Shown here in pieces: positions 6,619 to 15,542 of a stretch of 30,525 nucleotides of DNA. Within the stretch, counting starts at the first letter, position 1, and every line of letters begins with the position of its first letter. The position numbers were made by a program, and so were the translations under genes. Where the stretch lies: positions 1-30,525 of the forward strand of contig JBMNSK010000016.1 in assembly GCA_050945155.1 (NCBI GenBank). The letters run 5' to 3'. The DNA is from JBMNSK01 sp050945155 (GTDB lineage: Bacteria > Actinomycetota > Coriobacteriia > Coriobacteriales > Eggerthellaceae). Below the pieces are notes generated by a model. That model was not told the origin of the DNA and made no database searches. It worked only from the letters and a program-made list of their open reading frames with translations.

Positions 6619-7907
6619 TAGGTTTGGGGAAACAGATCCACGGGCTGAACCTTCTCTATCTTGTATCCACAGGTTTCAAAACGATTCAAGTCGCGAGCCA
6701 AGCTTGTGGGGTCGCAACTTACGTATACAACGCGTTCGGGGCCTGCCTGGGAAATATCGCGGGGTAAGTTTGGTGCTAGTCCCGCTCGTGGCGGATCCAC
6801 TACAAGCGCATCAAGGTTTCCCAGGCGCGTGAGTTCACGGGCTGCGTCTCCGCCAATCACATCAATATCCGCATTCGCATTTGCAGCGTTTCTTCGCAGG
6901 TCTTGTACCGATGAAGAGGCAGACTCAATTGCAGAGACCTGTGCGCCCAATTGGGCGAGGGGAAGCGTGAAAGTTCCTCCTCCGGCATAAAGATCGGCAA
7001 TATGTGCAGAAGACAGATGAGAAACATCAATATAGGAAGATACTAGGCGAATGAGTTCTTCGGCTTGCTCAGTGTTTACTTGGAAAAACGAGGGCGCACT
7101 AACCTTGTAGTGCATACCCAAAAGCTCTTCTTCCCAGTAACCTTTGCCAAATATGGTTTCAAGTTTTTTGACTTTTCGTGCTTTTCCTGGCGCGGAAATA
7201 ACGCGCACGATGCTTGTTGCGGGAAGTGCAGCAGAAAGGGTAGTGGCAGCAGCTTTATGAGGAAAAGCTCCAGGCTTTGTCCAGAGTGCAAGTTCAAGGC
7301 TCTTGCATCGTGTACTGTGCCGGAGCCCAACGCGAAATATGTCAAGCTTGCTGGTACCCTCCAGATATCGAATAGCGCCTCGCAGTGACTTGGCTGCCTG
7401 GGCAACTTCGGGATGAGCAAGCATACAGCGTTTTGGAAAGATAATCGTATGAGATTGCGGAAGGGTAAATCCTAGGTCGAATTTCCCGTTAGAACCATGA
7501 TTTGCAGCAAACTCTACTTTGTTTCGATACGAGAATTCATGCTTACTCGGAATGCACTCTTCCACTAAGTTCTCGGCGCGTTTTTCGGTCATCTTACCGA
7601 GACGCACAAGGGCAGTTATAACGTTATCGCGCTTAGCTTTGAGTTGAAATGGGTAGGAGAGATGACCCCACATTCCTCCTTCTGCAAAGAGTGCGGTGGC
7701 ATCGTCGTCAGATAGAGAGCTGCGCAGATCAGAGGCCTTGTTCAAGCAGCAGATATGTGCAAAGGCAAAACGCGGTTTCTCATCGAAAACTTCGATTTGG
7801 GCCTCGTCACCAGGGGCTGCTCTGTCGACAAAAACAGTTTTTCCATTGGAAAGGTGAGCTACTGCCCAGGGTCCATAACCCATACGTTCTATCTGCACTG
7901 TTTCCAT
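6582..7907 (-). CDS. rlmD: 23S rRNA (uracil-5-)-methyltransferase, RumA/RlmD-RlmCD family
   Basis: A 441-residue SAM-dependent RNA methyltransferase. The N-terminal TRAM-like domain (about 1-55) is seen in METVQIERMGYGPWAVAHLSNGKTVFVDRAAPGDEA. The SAM loop is DLYAGGGTFTLPLA, followed by DPPRAGL and the catalytic nucleophile Cys398 in YVSCDPTSLARDL. It methylates C5 of a uridine in 23S rRNA; whether U747, U1939 or both cannot be told, so the symbol is by family. The [4Fe-4S] cysteines of RumA are not where expected: the usual CGGC stretch reads EGGMWGHLSYPFQL. The 3' end is one of two att-like copies, so the last 11 residues may derive from an integrated element. It is divergent from tRNA-Arg, and an ATG start near an AT-rich leader is accepted. 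Confidence 0.92.
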   Translation of the reverse strand: METVQIERMGYGPWAVAHLSNGKTVFVDRAAPGDEAQIEVFDEKPRFAFAHICCLNKASDLRSSLSDDDATALFAEGGMWGHLSYPFQLKAKRDNVITALVRLGKMTEKRAENLVEECIPSKHEFSYRNKVEFAANHGSNGKFDLGFTLPQSHTIIFPKRCMLAHPEVAQAAKSLRGAIRYLEGTSKLDIFRVGLRHSTRCKSLELALWTKPGAFPHKAAATTLSAALPATSIVRVISAPGKARKVKKLETIFGKGYWEEELLGMHYKVSAPSFFQVNTEQAEELIRLVSSYIDVSHLSSAHIADLYAGGGTFTLPLAQLGAQVSAIESASSSVQDLRRNAANANADIDVIGGDAARELTRLGNLDALVVDPPRAGLAPNLPRDISQAGPERVVYVSCDPTSLARDLNRFETCGYKIEKVQPVDLFPQTYHVETVVLISRA

Positions 7908-7946
7908 CTTATAGTTCCAATCGAAGGCATTTCGGTCATGATAGCG

Positions 7947-7952
7947 TATAAT
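7947..7952 (+). promoter_or_regulatory. -10 element of the tRNA-Arg promoter
   Basis: A perfect TATAAT lies 22 bp before the mature tRNA 5' end, as expected for a short tRNA leader. The -35 region (around 7924-7930) is weak. Confidence 0.5.
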
Positions 7953-7974
7953 ACGTGCGCACGTCTTTATCAGT

Positions 7975-8051
7975 GCCCTCGTAGCTCAGGGGATTAGAGC
8001 GTTTGCCTCCGGAGCAAAAGGTCGTCGGTTCGAATCCGACCGAGGGCACCA
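7975..8051 (+). tRNA. tRNA-Arg (anticodon CCG)
   Basis: Full cloverleaf: acceptor GCCCTCG/CGAGGGC, D stem GCTC/GAGC, anticodon stem TTTGC/GCAAA with loop CTCCGGA (anticodon CCG), T stem GTCGG/CCGAC with TTCGAAT loop, discriminator A and an encoded CCA. It reads CGG arginine codons. It stands alone between the divergent methyltransferase gene and the cyclophilin gene. Confidence 0.96.
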
Positions 8052-8268
8052 GGAAATTTCTTTTGCGGCAAAGAATTTCACTACTTGTCTAAGAGGTGCT
8101 TTAATCAGGCTTTTTATCGAAAATTTGCCCATCCTGGACCCAATTTCTTTATTGTATGTTCTAAGGTTTTTCGCAAGGGCTTTGTCATTACTGATACAAT
8201 CAATTCCGCATGTAAGAATTTAAGATAGGCCTTTGTACTTACATGTTGCGATTATTAAGGAGCTGTCT

Positions 8269-8799
8269 ATGGCGTTGTATGTTCCTGAGTACCAGCCAAC
8301 GGGCTCAGAAATTGCTGTTTTCGATACGTCTCAAGGCCAAATTCGTGTGCAGTTGGCTGGGAAAGACGCACCTATTCATGTAGGAAACTTCGTGGAACTT
8401 GCGCAGAAGGGTTTTTACGACGGTCTTAAATTCCATCGTTATGTTCCTGGATTCGTTATCCAGGGTGGTTGCCCGAACACGCGTGACTTAAGTCCTCAAG
8501 AAGTTGTCGAGAATGCAGGAAATCCTTTTGCAGGTCTCGGTACCGGTGGTCCAGGATATTCCATTAAAGAGGAGTTTTCCACCAATCCGAACAATAACCA
8601 TTTGGACGGCGCCTTAGCTATGGCACGGTCTCAAGACCCCGATTCTGCCGGTTCACAGTTTTATTTCTGCTTGGGAGCACAACCGATGCTCGACTCCGGC
8701 TACACTGTTTTCGGACAGACAATTGAGGGTTTTGACGTGATTGATGCACTTCGTGTGGGAGATGTTATCAATCATATTGAGATTGAGAATCTGGCTTAG
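8269..8799 (+). CDS. cyclophilin-type peptidyl-prolyl cis-trans isomerase
   Basis: A 176-residue cyclophilin. The ATG at 8269 has AAGGAG seven bases upstream and is preferred over an upstream ATG at 8233 with no ribosome site. Signature residues include FHRYVPGFVIQGGCP (with the catalytic Arg region), the AMARSQDPDSAGSQFYFCL core, and the LDSGYTVFGQTIEG segment. There is no signal peptide, so it is a cytoplasmic foldase that catalyses proline isomerisation. It is followed after 44 bp by the TPR protein on the same strand, probably a two-gene transcript that ends at the hairpin at 10242-10273. Confidence 0.95.
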   Translation: MALYVPEYQPTGSEIAVFDTSQGQIRVQLAGKDAPIHVGNFVELAQKGFYDGLKFHRYVPGFVIQGGCPNTRDLSPQEVVENAGNPFAGLGTGGPGYSIKEEFSTNPNNNHLDGALAMARSQDPDSAGSQFYFCLGAQPMLDSGYTVFGQTIEGFDVIDALRVGDVINHIEIENLA

Positions 8800-8843
8800 G
8801 TATTTCAACACGAAATACCTGCGATTCGAAACAAGGGAAACAG

Positions 8844-10235
8844 ATGAACAACGAGATTTTTCTAAAAGCGCGCGGTGAATATGCGGCAAAAAATTACGAA
8901 GATGCGCTTGAGTCATTCACTGAGTGTCTCCAAGATGAGTCACATCCGCTGGAACCTGGTGAGACTGGTCGTCTCTATCACCAAATCGGCAACTGCCTTA
9001 TCAAGTTAAAGAATCCCGCCGAGGCAATTCATGCCTACACTCAGGCGGCCGCAGATACCGACTACGATGCCTGCGGGGCAGTGAATTATAACTTAGGTAT
9101 GGCCTATGCCAGCCTGCATGATTTTGAAGACGCTGTCGAGCGTTTTGAAATTGCCGTTTCTGATGCGCATTACAAGACGCCGTACAAGGCATATACCGGG
9201 ATGGGCAATGCTTTACTGAAGCTCGGTAAGTCTGCAGAAGCAGGTGTTGCGTTTCGTGAAGCAGCTCTCGATGAGGCTAACCCTGACCCCACAAAAGCGC
9301 TCCTCAATTTAGGTGTTTGTTTTATGGCCCTTGGCAGGCCGGCAGATGCTGTGGCGTCCTATGAGAGTGCGACGCAGTTTGACATGCATCCTGATACCGC
9401 AAACAGGCTCTACGCGAACCTCGGTCAAGCCTATGTCGCTATTGGTCAGATGCAAAAGGCCGTTGATGCGTTTGAGCGCGCCATTGCTGATAAGACATAT
9501 TTCCTTTCAGATTCTGCAACAATCGATTACCAAACCGCCATTACTGCCGTCGCGCAAGGAACTTCAGAGATAACACAGATTATTCCGTCGGTTTCTCCTG
9601 GCGCAAGTGCCCCCATGGCAAAGCCGCTTGATGAGAGCCAAGGCGGTAATGTTGACATTTCTGGTCTTGATGTAACAACGGAAGACACCGATATCTATGC
9701 AGATCAGGTTGGTACTTATCCATCTGATGCCGGATATTATGATGTTGCACAGCAGGGAACCGATGAATCAGACAACCAGTTCTTCCAGAACCAAGATGAG
9801 GAAATTGCTCAGTGGTCTGAAAATATGCTCAAGCAAGACAAAAAACAGCGTCACCGTGGACGCAAAATTGTTGTCACCATTATTGTGCTTCTCCTTATCC
9901 TCGTTGGTCTTGGCGCCTTCTTCTATACGCAGGGCTTCGGATATCCGACGCAAGAAAGTGTTGCCCAGCAAATTTTCGCTGACCCACAGTCTGCGGCTTC
10001 TAACTGCTTTGCAAGCTCAGTAAGCGAAGAGGATGCTACTAGGATGGTCTCGGGTGTTGTAACCGATGACAGCATTACTATCAATGGAGTTGATCGCTCA
10101 ATGAATGAGTCTACCGTCTATGTAACGGCTCAAACTCAGCAGGGTGGTGACATTCAGTATAGGATTACCATGGGTCGCGATTTGATTGGCTGGAAAGCGA
10201 CCGGCATTGAGCTATACTTCCCAAGCCAAAGTTAA
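8844..10235 (+). CDS. TPR-repeat protein with one transmembrane segment and an extracytoplasmic C-terminal domain
   Basis: 463 residues. Residues about 1-210 are five or so tetratricopeptide repeats (for example AVNYNLGMAYASLHDFEDAVERFEIA and ANLGQAYVAIGQMQKAVDAFERA-type units). Residues about 225-335 are acidic and low-complexity. A basic stop-transfer (KKQRHRGRK) precedes one membrane helix (about 341-361, VVTIIVLLLILVGLGAFF), and a roughly 100-residue domain follows, probably outside the cell by the positive-inside rule. TPRs suggest a cytoplasmic scaffold for protein partners, tethered to the membrane. Partner and function are not recognisable; the last domain resembles small DUF4878-like folds only loosely. 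AAGGGA precedes the ATG. Confidence 0.85.
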   Translation: MNNEIFLKARGEYAAKNYEDALESFTECLQDESHPLEPGETGRLYHQIGNCLIKLKNPAEAIHAYTQAAADTDYDACGAVNYNLGMAYASLHDFEDAVERFEIAVSDAHYKTPYKAYTGMGNALLKLGKSAEAGVAFREAALDEANPDPTKALLNLGVCFMALGRPADAVASYESATQFDMHPDTANRLYANLGQAYVAIGQMQKAVDAFERAIADKTYFLSDSATIDYQTAITAVAQGTSEITQIIPSVSPGASAPMAKPLDESQGGNVDISGLDVTTEDTDIYADQVGTYPSDAGYYDVAQQGTDESDNQFFQNQDEEIAQWSENMLKQDKKQRHRGRKIVVTIIVLLLILVGLGAFFYTQGFGYPTQESVAQQIFADPQSAASNCFASSVSEEDATRMVSGVVTDDSITINGVDRSMNESTVYVTAQTQQGGDIQYRITMGRDLIGWKATGIELYFPSQS

Positions 10236-10241
10236 GTAACT

Positions 10242-10273
10242 AAGCGGCTTGGCAAAAATCAAGCCGCTTTTTT
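10242..10273 (+). terminator. rho-independent terminator after the TPR gene
   Basis: A perfect 10-bp stem AAGCGGCTTG/CAAGCCGCTT with an 8-nt loop is followed directly by six T. Confidence 0.9.
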
Positions 10274-10307
10274 ATGCCCTAAGAAAGTACGAACGGAAAG
10301 GAACGCA

Positions 10308-10712
10308 ATGGCACAGGAAAAAACGTACACCATGATTAAGCCTGATGGCGTGCGCAACGGCCATATCGGCGAAATCATTAATCGCTTCGAGCGCGCAGGA
10401 CTCAAGATTGAGCGCATGGAGCTTGGAATGGTAACCAAAGAGCAAGCTGAGGCTAATTATGCTGAGCACAAGGGCAAGCCTTTCTACGATGGTCTTGTTG
10501 CCTACGTAACCAGTGGCCCGGTAGTGAAGATGGTTATTTCCGGCGAAGGTGCCGTTGCTAAATGCAGGTCATTGATGGGTGCAACCAATCCTGCCGATGC
10601 TGCTCCGGGAACAATTCGCGGTGACTTCGGTTTGGTTATGGACGAAAACGTCATCCACGGGTCTGACTCACCAGCATCTGCTGAGCGCGAAATTGGCATT
10701 TTCTTCAACTAA
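10308..10712 (+). CDS. ndk: nucleoside-diphosphate kinase
   Basis: A 134-residue NDK of normal bacterial length. It swaps gamma-phosphate between NTPs and NDPs through a phospho-His intermediate; the catalytic His lies in NVIHGSDSPASAEREI. The N-terminal TYTMIKPDGVRNGHIGEI and the RSLMGATNPADAAPGTIRGD substrate loop are classic. AAAGGAA stands before the ATG. It is flanked by terminators on both sides (10242-10273 and 10728-10760), so it appears to be a single-gene unit. Confidence 0.98.
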   Translation: MAQEKTYTMIKPDGVRNGHIGEIINRFERAGLKIERMELGMVTKEQAEANYAEHKGKPFYDGLVAYVTSGPVVKMVISGEGAVAKCRSLMGATNPADAAPGTIRGDFGLVMDENVIHGSDSPASAEREIGIFFN

Positions 10713-10727
10713 ACGCTGATTTACGTG

Positions 10728-10760
10728 GGCCGCAGGTGCAAGAAGCCTGCGGCCTTTTTC
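10728..10760 (+). terminator. rho-independent terminator after ndk
   Basis: A perfect 9-bp GC-rich stem GGCCGCAGG/CCTGCGGCC with a 9-nt loop is followed by TTTTTC. Confidence 0.92.
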
Positions 10761-10826
10761 TTTTTACTGCAGCTCAGCACCTAATTATGACCTCTAATAA
10801 AGAGGGTGAACCCCCTGTGGATTTTC

Positions 10827-10854
10827 TTCAATACAATGTGGCCTGTGTTAGAAT
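10827..10854 (+). promoter_or_regulatory. candidate promoter of the mre-rod operon
   Basis: TTCAAT, 16 bp, then TAGAAT with an upstream TGTG (extended -10) lies about 45 bp before the mreB ATG. The -35 match is weak. Confidence 0.35.
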
Positions 10855-10897
10855 TTTCACTTACGTAAGGAAACAAACTTTCAAGGGGAATGCCTGA

Positions 10898-11950
10898 ATG
10901 GCTTTTATGGACTTTTTTTCAGGGCTGACTGGCCAAATGTCCACGGACATGGCCATTGACCTTGGGACTGCAAATACATTGATTGCAATATCGGGCGAGG
11001 GAATTATTCTGAACGAACCCTCGGTTGTTGCTATAGAGAAAAGTACTCATCGCGTTTTGGCTGTTGGTCATGAAGCAAAGAACATGATCAACCACACGCC
11101 CACGGCTTTTTCAGCAGAACATCCGCTTCGTGACGGCGTCATTGCTGACTACGATGTAACCGAAGCAATGATTTCTGCCTTTATAAATAAGGCGGTTCCG
11201 CGTAAATATCCGTGGCAGGCCAAGCCGCGCATCGTTATCTGTATCCCGTGTGGTGCTACGTCTGTTGAAAAGCGTGCTGTGTTCGAGGCAACTATTCAAG
11301 CAGGCGCACGACAGGCCTATCTTATTGAAGAGCCGATGGCTGCTGCAATGGGTGCTGACCTGCCGGTAACTGAACCAACGGGTTCGATGGTTGTAGACAT
11401 CGGCGGCGGCACGACCGAAGTCGCGGTGATTTCTTTAGGGGGCATCGTTACTTCATCATCCCTGCGTTTGGCAGGTAATAAGATGGATGAAGCAATTGCG
11501 ATGTACTTGCGTGATCTTTTAGGTATTCGTATCGGCGAGCGCACCGCTGAAATTATTAAGATTAAGATTGGCTCCATTCTTCCTTTTGAGGACGGACGTG
11601 AGCGCGACATGATTATTTCGGGTCAGGATGTTGTAACCGAGCAACCAAAAGAGGTAACCATCCAGTCCGAAGATGTGCGTGCGGCATTGGTTGGTCCTTG
11701 TGAAGAAATGGTTCTCCACATTAAGGAAACCTTCAAAAAGACCAACCCGGACCTGGCAAGCGACATCATCCAAAACGGCATTCTGCTTACGGGCGGTGGC
11801 GGTTTGTTGTCAGGACTTGACCGATATCTGACGGAGAAACTTGAAATTCCGGTCTGGGTAAGCGAGACGGCACTTACCAATGTAGTAGCCGGATGTTTAA
11901 AGGTACTGGAAACACCAACGGCGCTGAGACAAACACTTATGCGCTTCTGA
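10898..11950 (+). CDS. mreB: rod shape-determining protein MreB
   Basis: A 350-residue bacterial actin. Phosphate-1 motif MAIDLGTANTLI (about 18-29), phosphate-2 motif DIGGGTTEVAVISLGG, and adenosine motif LTGGGGLLSGLD near the C-terminus are all present. MreB polymerises on the inner face of the membrane and guides the lateral-wall synthases encoded just downstream (MreC, MreD, PBP2, RodA). The N-terminal MAFMDFFSG looks able to form a short amphipathic membrane anchor. AGGGGA lies upstream of the ATG. It is the first gene of a tight eight-gene plus-strand operon. All motifs look intact. Confidence 0.98.
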   Translation: MAFMDFFSGLTGQMSTDMAIDLGTANTLIAISGEGIILNEPSVVAIEKSTHRVLAVGHEAKNMINHTPTAFSAEHPLRDGVIADYDVTEAMISAFINKAVPRKYPWQAKPRIVICIPCGATSVEKRAVFEATIQAGARQAYLIEEPMAAAMGADLPVTEPTGSMVVDIGGGTTEVAVISLGGIVTSSSLRLAGNKMDEAIAMYLRDLLGIRIGERTAEIIKIKIGSILPFEDGRERDMIISGQDVVTEQPKEVTIQSEDVRAALVGPCEEMVLHIKETFKKTNPDLASDIIQNGILLTGGGGLLSGLDRYLTEKLEIPVWVSETALTNVVAGCLKVLETPTALRQTLMRF

Positions 11951-11970
11951 TGAGATTGGCTTAGCACGGG

Positions 11971-12831
11971 ATGCCACTGAATTTCAAACATGCTTCGACA
12001 GTGTGGTCCCGCAGAATCCTCGTAATCGGCGTGCTGGTGGTCTCTCTTGTATTGGCCACCGCCTATGCGCGCGAAGGTGATGCGGGTCCTCTGCATTCAA
12101 TACAATCTGTAACCGCAGGTGCATCTACTCCTTTGAAGACCTTAGGCGCTTCGGTGGATGCGGGTGCTACGAGCGTGCGCGAAAATACCGAAGACTTGAC
12201 GGCGGATGCTGATACGCTGAACGCTTTAAGGGACCAAAACCAGGCTCTTCGTGAAAGCGCATCAAGAGCCGAAGAATATCGTCAAGAAGCAGAACGTCTT
12301 CAAAAGCTTTTGGATATCAAACAGGATTCAAATGTTGATGGTATCGGTGGGCGTGTTATCGGCAAGAGTGCTCAGGCCTGGAGCCAGACGATTACCATTG
12401 ATGTCGGAAGTTCAAAAGGCGTGCAAAATGGCATGACGGTTATGGGCGGTTCGGGCGTCATTGGCCAGGTCATAAGCACGACTGAGAATACCTCTGAGGT
12501 GAGGCTACTTACCGACCCGCGCTCAGGTGTGGCAGTAACTATTCAGTCCAACCGCGGTTCGGGCATTGTTCGAGGATCTCTTGAAGGCCTGCTCTACCTC
12601 GAAGATGTTTCTGAAGACAATATCCCCAAGGCTGGCGATGTCGTTGTTACATCAGGTCTTGGTGGTAGCTATACGGCTGGTCTTATGGTCGGAACCGTAA
12701 CGAGCGTTGACCAGAACACCAACGATTCAACGAGTCGTATTGTTATTGCATCAAACGGTAGTGCAAATTCATTGGAAGAGGTTTTCGTTGTAACGGGAAC
12801 CTCGGGTAGCGACAGCAACGGGGGACAGTAG
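11971..12831 (+). CDS. mreC: rod shape-determining protein MreC
   Basis: 286 residues with family architecture: a short cytoplasmic N-terminus, one membrane helix (about 13-31, RILVIGVLVVSLVLATAYA), a coiled coil (about 85-120, LNALRDQNQALRESASRAEE), then the extracytoplasmic double beta-barrel with SKGVQNGMTVMG, VIGQVISTTENTSEVRLLTD and the GLGGSYTAGLMVGTV segment. MreC activates PBP2 in the elongasome. The start lies 20 bp after mreB. The ribosome site (CACGGG) is weak, suggesting coupling to mreB translation. The C-terminus is a short Gly/Ser tail. Confidence 0.96.
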   Translation: MPLNFKHASTVWSRRILVIGVLVVSLVLATAYAREGDAGPLHSIQSVTAGASTPLKTLGASVDAGATSVRENTEDLTADADTLNALRDQNQALRESASRAEEYRQEAERLQKLLDIKQDSNVDGIGGRVIGKSAQAWSQTITIDVGSSKGVQNGMTVMGGSGVIGQVISTTENTSEVRLLTDPRSGVAVTIQSNRGSGIVRGSLEGLLYLEDVSEDNIPKAGDVVVTSGLGGSYTAGLMVGTVTSVDQNTNDSTSRIVIASNGSANSLEEVFVVTGTSGSDSNGGQ

Positions 12832-12833
12832 AC

Positions 12834-13358
12834 GTGGATACCATGCGCGAACATGCCACTGTTGTTGTGTCGGCCATAGTTATGGTGCTATTGCAAATTA
12901 TCTTGGCACCGGGAATGACCATCTATTTTGCAATGCCCAACTTCGTGGTCGTCTTTGTTATTCTGACTGCACTGTCGCGGAGTCGCAGTTTCGGTCCCAT
13001 ACTTCCGTTTGTGATGGGTCTTATCTATGACTTTGTTGTTGGCGGACCAGTGGGTGCGATGGCTTTTGCTCTTACACTCGTTTGTATCCTCGCGGCATAC
13101 TTCTTTAGGGCCATGGACAACGGGACGCTATTCATGCCGTTTGTTTTTTTGGCAGTGTCCGCTTTATGTATCGAAGTTATCTACGGCATTCTTCTGGTTA
13201 TATTCGGACTGAATGTTGGCATCGTAGAGGCGGTATTTATGCGTGCGCTTCCGTGTGCGCTCTATGACTGCGTTATTGGCATTATTTTGTATCCGCTCGC
13301 TCGTCGTCTTCTTGCTGACTCCGACCCTTTGCAACCAGGTCCGACGACTATGAGGTAG
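12834..13358 (+). CDS. mreD: rod shape-determining protein MreD
   Basis: A 174-residue membrane protein with five or six hydrophobic helices, the usual MreD layout. The GTG at 12834 follows the mreC stop by two bases with GGGGGA about ten bases upstream; an ATG at 12843 is the alternative. MreD sequences are poorly conserved and the call leans on position between mreC and the PBP2 gene plus the GLIYDFVVGGPVGAMAF segment, typical of the family (GLLxDxxxxxPLG-like). It is an integral membrane part of the elongasome. Confidence 0.93.
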   Translation: MDTMREHATVVVSAIVMVLLQIILAPGMTIYFAMPNFVVVFVILTALSRSRSFGPILPFVMGLIYDFVVGGPVGAMAFALTLVCILAAYFFRAMDNGTLFMPFVFLAVSALCIEVIYGILLVIFGLNVGIVEAVFMRALPCALYDCVIGIILYPLARRLLADSDPLQPGPTTMR

Positions 13359-13370
13359 GGTTGCTTGGCC

Positions 13371-15539
13371 ATGCTCATAGCAGTCATTGTCACCATAGTC
13401 ACGCTTGTTGCGATTCTTTTAGCTATCGCTGCCTTTTTTGTGCTTCGGCGGCGTAAACACGGTACTCATGTCACCTCGAATAAACATATTCGCTCGGTGA
13501 ATACGGTGGGGGTTAAGTCTTCGCTTGAAAAAGGAAAGAACTTCTTTACACCTCCGGCACCGAAGGTAAACGAGGGCCCTGCTTCGACCGGAGTAGTTTC
13601 TGAACGACTTCGTTCCCGCTTCTTAGCTTTGGGCGTTGCAACCCTTGCAGTATTTGGAGCTCTTGCTACCAAACTTTGGAGCATGCAACTTCTAATGTCG
13701 AGCTCGTATGAGAGCGCGGCTCGTGAAAATAAGTACACCACTGTTCCAACACCAGCACCTCGTGGTTATATCTGCGATGCTGACGGAACGGCGCTTGTGA
13801 AAAACCGCTCATCGCTTACAGTTTTAGCAGATGCCGACGTGGCGTCTGACCATGATGTGGTGCAGCGCCTTTCAACCGTCTTGGGGATTCCGTACAACGT
13901 CGTGAGAACACGAATCCTTGACTCAAGCTCAGGAGCGCAGAGCCAGCGTGTGGTGGCGAGTGACGTTAATTTACGTGACGTAGCCTATATTGCAGAACAT
14001 TCCGATTCCTTTACCGGGGTTATCGTGCAGACACGCTCGGTGCGTGAATACCCATATGGCGCTCTGGCTGCGCATGCGCTCGGCTATACCGGTGCTATTT
14101 CGCAGGATGAACTCAAAGACATTCCCGAAGGCAGAAACTTACAGCTTGGCGATGACATCGGAAAAGCGGGTATCGAAGCCAGCTATGACGACGTTCTCGC
14201 AGGTGAACATGGAGAACGTACCGTTATTGCCGATACGCAGGGTAACGTTATTGAGGTCGTGAGCGAAACGCAGGCCACGCGCGGAAACGATTTGTATCTC
14301 ACTATCAAGGCACCCGTCCAGTATGTGTGCGATAAAGCACTCGCGGACTTGGTAGCACCAAGCGGTGGTGTCATTGGCACTGGTAAGGGTGTTGCTGCGG
14401 CAGCTGTTGTCCTTGACGCACGCGACGGCGGCATTGTGGCCATGTCGAGTTTCCCTACATTTTCGCCTGAGCACTTCTTAGGCGGCATCTCTCAGGACAC
14501 GTGGGACTTGTACAATTCGGACAGCTCACACTATCCGATGGTCAACCGCTGCATCGCCGGTACCTATCCTGCTGCTTCAACGTTTAAGGCGTTTACCGGC
14601 ATGGCGGGTCTGCAGTACGGGTTTGCAGATACAAAAAAGACTTGGACTTGTACAGGTTCGTGGGACGGATTTGGTTCGGGCGATGTGCAGCATTGCTGGA
14701 ATCATTCCGGTCACGGCACGCTCGATTTCCGCGGCGGTATTGTGAACTCCTGCGACGTGGTCTTCTACGAAATTGCGAAAGATTTCTTCTATGCAGGCAC
14801 AACGCAAGGCGGCAACTTGAGTGATACGGCCATGCAGGATGAAGTAAAAAAGTACAACTTTGGTCAAACAAGCGGGATTGATATCGGCGGCGAAGAGGCT
14901 GGCCGTGTTCCAACACCAGAATGGAAAAGCGAGCATTGGCGAGATGTCCCCTCAGAAGGTGTGTGGCGCGGCGGTGATATGACAAACACCGTCATTGGTC
15001 AGGGCGATGTTCTGGTCACGCCGCTGCAGGTTGCGCTTGGTTATGCAGGAATTGCAACGGGGAAAATAATGAAACCCCACCTGCTCAAAGAGGTCAGAAA
15101 CGCACAAGGTGAGACTTCGGTTACCTTTGAAGCTCAAGAAATTACGACTCCGGATGTTTCGGAAGAAAACTTAAAGATTGTACGCGACGCTCTCAACGGT
15201 GTTGCAACCGATAACGACACTATCGCTTCGCTCATTGTGAATAACGGTATGGACACATCAAACCTTGCCTGCAAGACCGGTACCGGCGAAGTTGCAGGAC
15301 ATGAGGATTGTGCTTGGTTTGCTTGTTATGCGCCCTATGACGACCCGAAGTACGTGGTAGCGTGTGTAGTTGAGGAAGGCGGCGGCGGTAGTGCCGTAGC
15401 TGCTCCTTTGGGATTAAAAATTATGGCAGCAACGCTTAAGGCAGACCAAGGAGAGCTGAAGACCGTGAAAAGCGTCGGCGGTTCTAGTGGTAAGTCGGTT
15501 TCTGTATCGAGCAGCTCATCTTCAGCGAGGACAGATTAA
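13371..15539 (+). CDS. mrdA: penicillin-binding protein 2 (elongasome transpeptidase)
   Basis: 722 residues from ATG 13371; an in-frame TTG at 13365 would add two. An N-terminal membrane helix at about 2-27 and a second hydrophobic stretch near 85-105 precede the dimerisation domain (RGYICDADGTALVKN, YPYGALAAHALGYTG, GKAGIEASYDDVLAG). The transpeptidase domain has the nucleophile Ser403 in PAASTFKAF, SCD as the second motif, and KTGTGE with Lys635. It cross-links peptidoglycan during side-wall growth with RodA as its glycosyltransferase partner. The second predicted hydrophobic segment after a roughly 60-residue basic linker is an unusual N-terminal extension. The C-terminus is a Ser-rich tail. 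Confidence 0.95.
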   Translation: MLIAVIVTIVTLVAILLAIAAFFVLRRRKHGTHVTSNKHIRSVNTVGVKSSLEKGKNFFTPPAPKVNEGPASTGVVSERLRSRFLALGVATLAVFGALATKLWSMQLLMSSSYESAARENKYTTVPTPAPRGYICDADGTALVKNRSSLTVLADADVASDHDVVQRLSTVLGIPYNVVRTRILDSSSGAQSQRVVASDVNLRDVAYIAEHSDSFTGVIVQTRSVREYPYGALAAHALGYTGAISQDELKDIPEGRNLQLGDDIGKAGIEASYDDVLAGEHGERTVIADTQGNVIEVVSETQATRGNDLYLTIKAPVQYVCDKALADLVAPSGGVIGTGKGVAAAAVVLDARDGGIVAMSSFPTFSPEHFLGGISQDTWDLYNSDSSHYPMVNRCIAGTYPAASTFKAFTGMAGLQYGFADTKKTWTCTGSWDGFGSGDVQHCWNHSGHGTLDFRGGIVNSCDVVFYEIAKDFFYAGTTQGGNLSDTAMQDEVKKYNFGQTSGIDIGGEEAGRVPTPEWKSEHWRDVPSEGVWRGGDMTNTVIGQGDVLVTPLQVALGYAGIATGKIMKPHLLKEVRNAQGETSVTFEAQEITTPDVSEENLKIVRDALNGVATDNDTIASLIVNNGMDTSNLACKTGTGEVAGHEDCAWFACYAPYDDPKYVVACVVEEGGGGSAVAAPLGLKIMAATLKADQGELKTVKSVGGSSGKSVSVSSSSSSARTD

Positions 15540-15542
15540 ACA

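Noticed and set aside
8053..8080. Terminator after tRNA-Arg formed by the GAAATTTCTTTTGC / GCAAAGAATTTC repeat
   Set aside because: The pairing is imperfect and AT-rich and there is no T-run, so it was not listed as a terminator.
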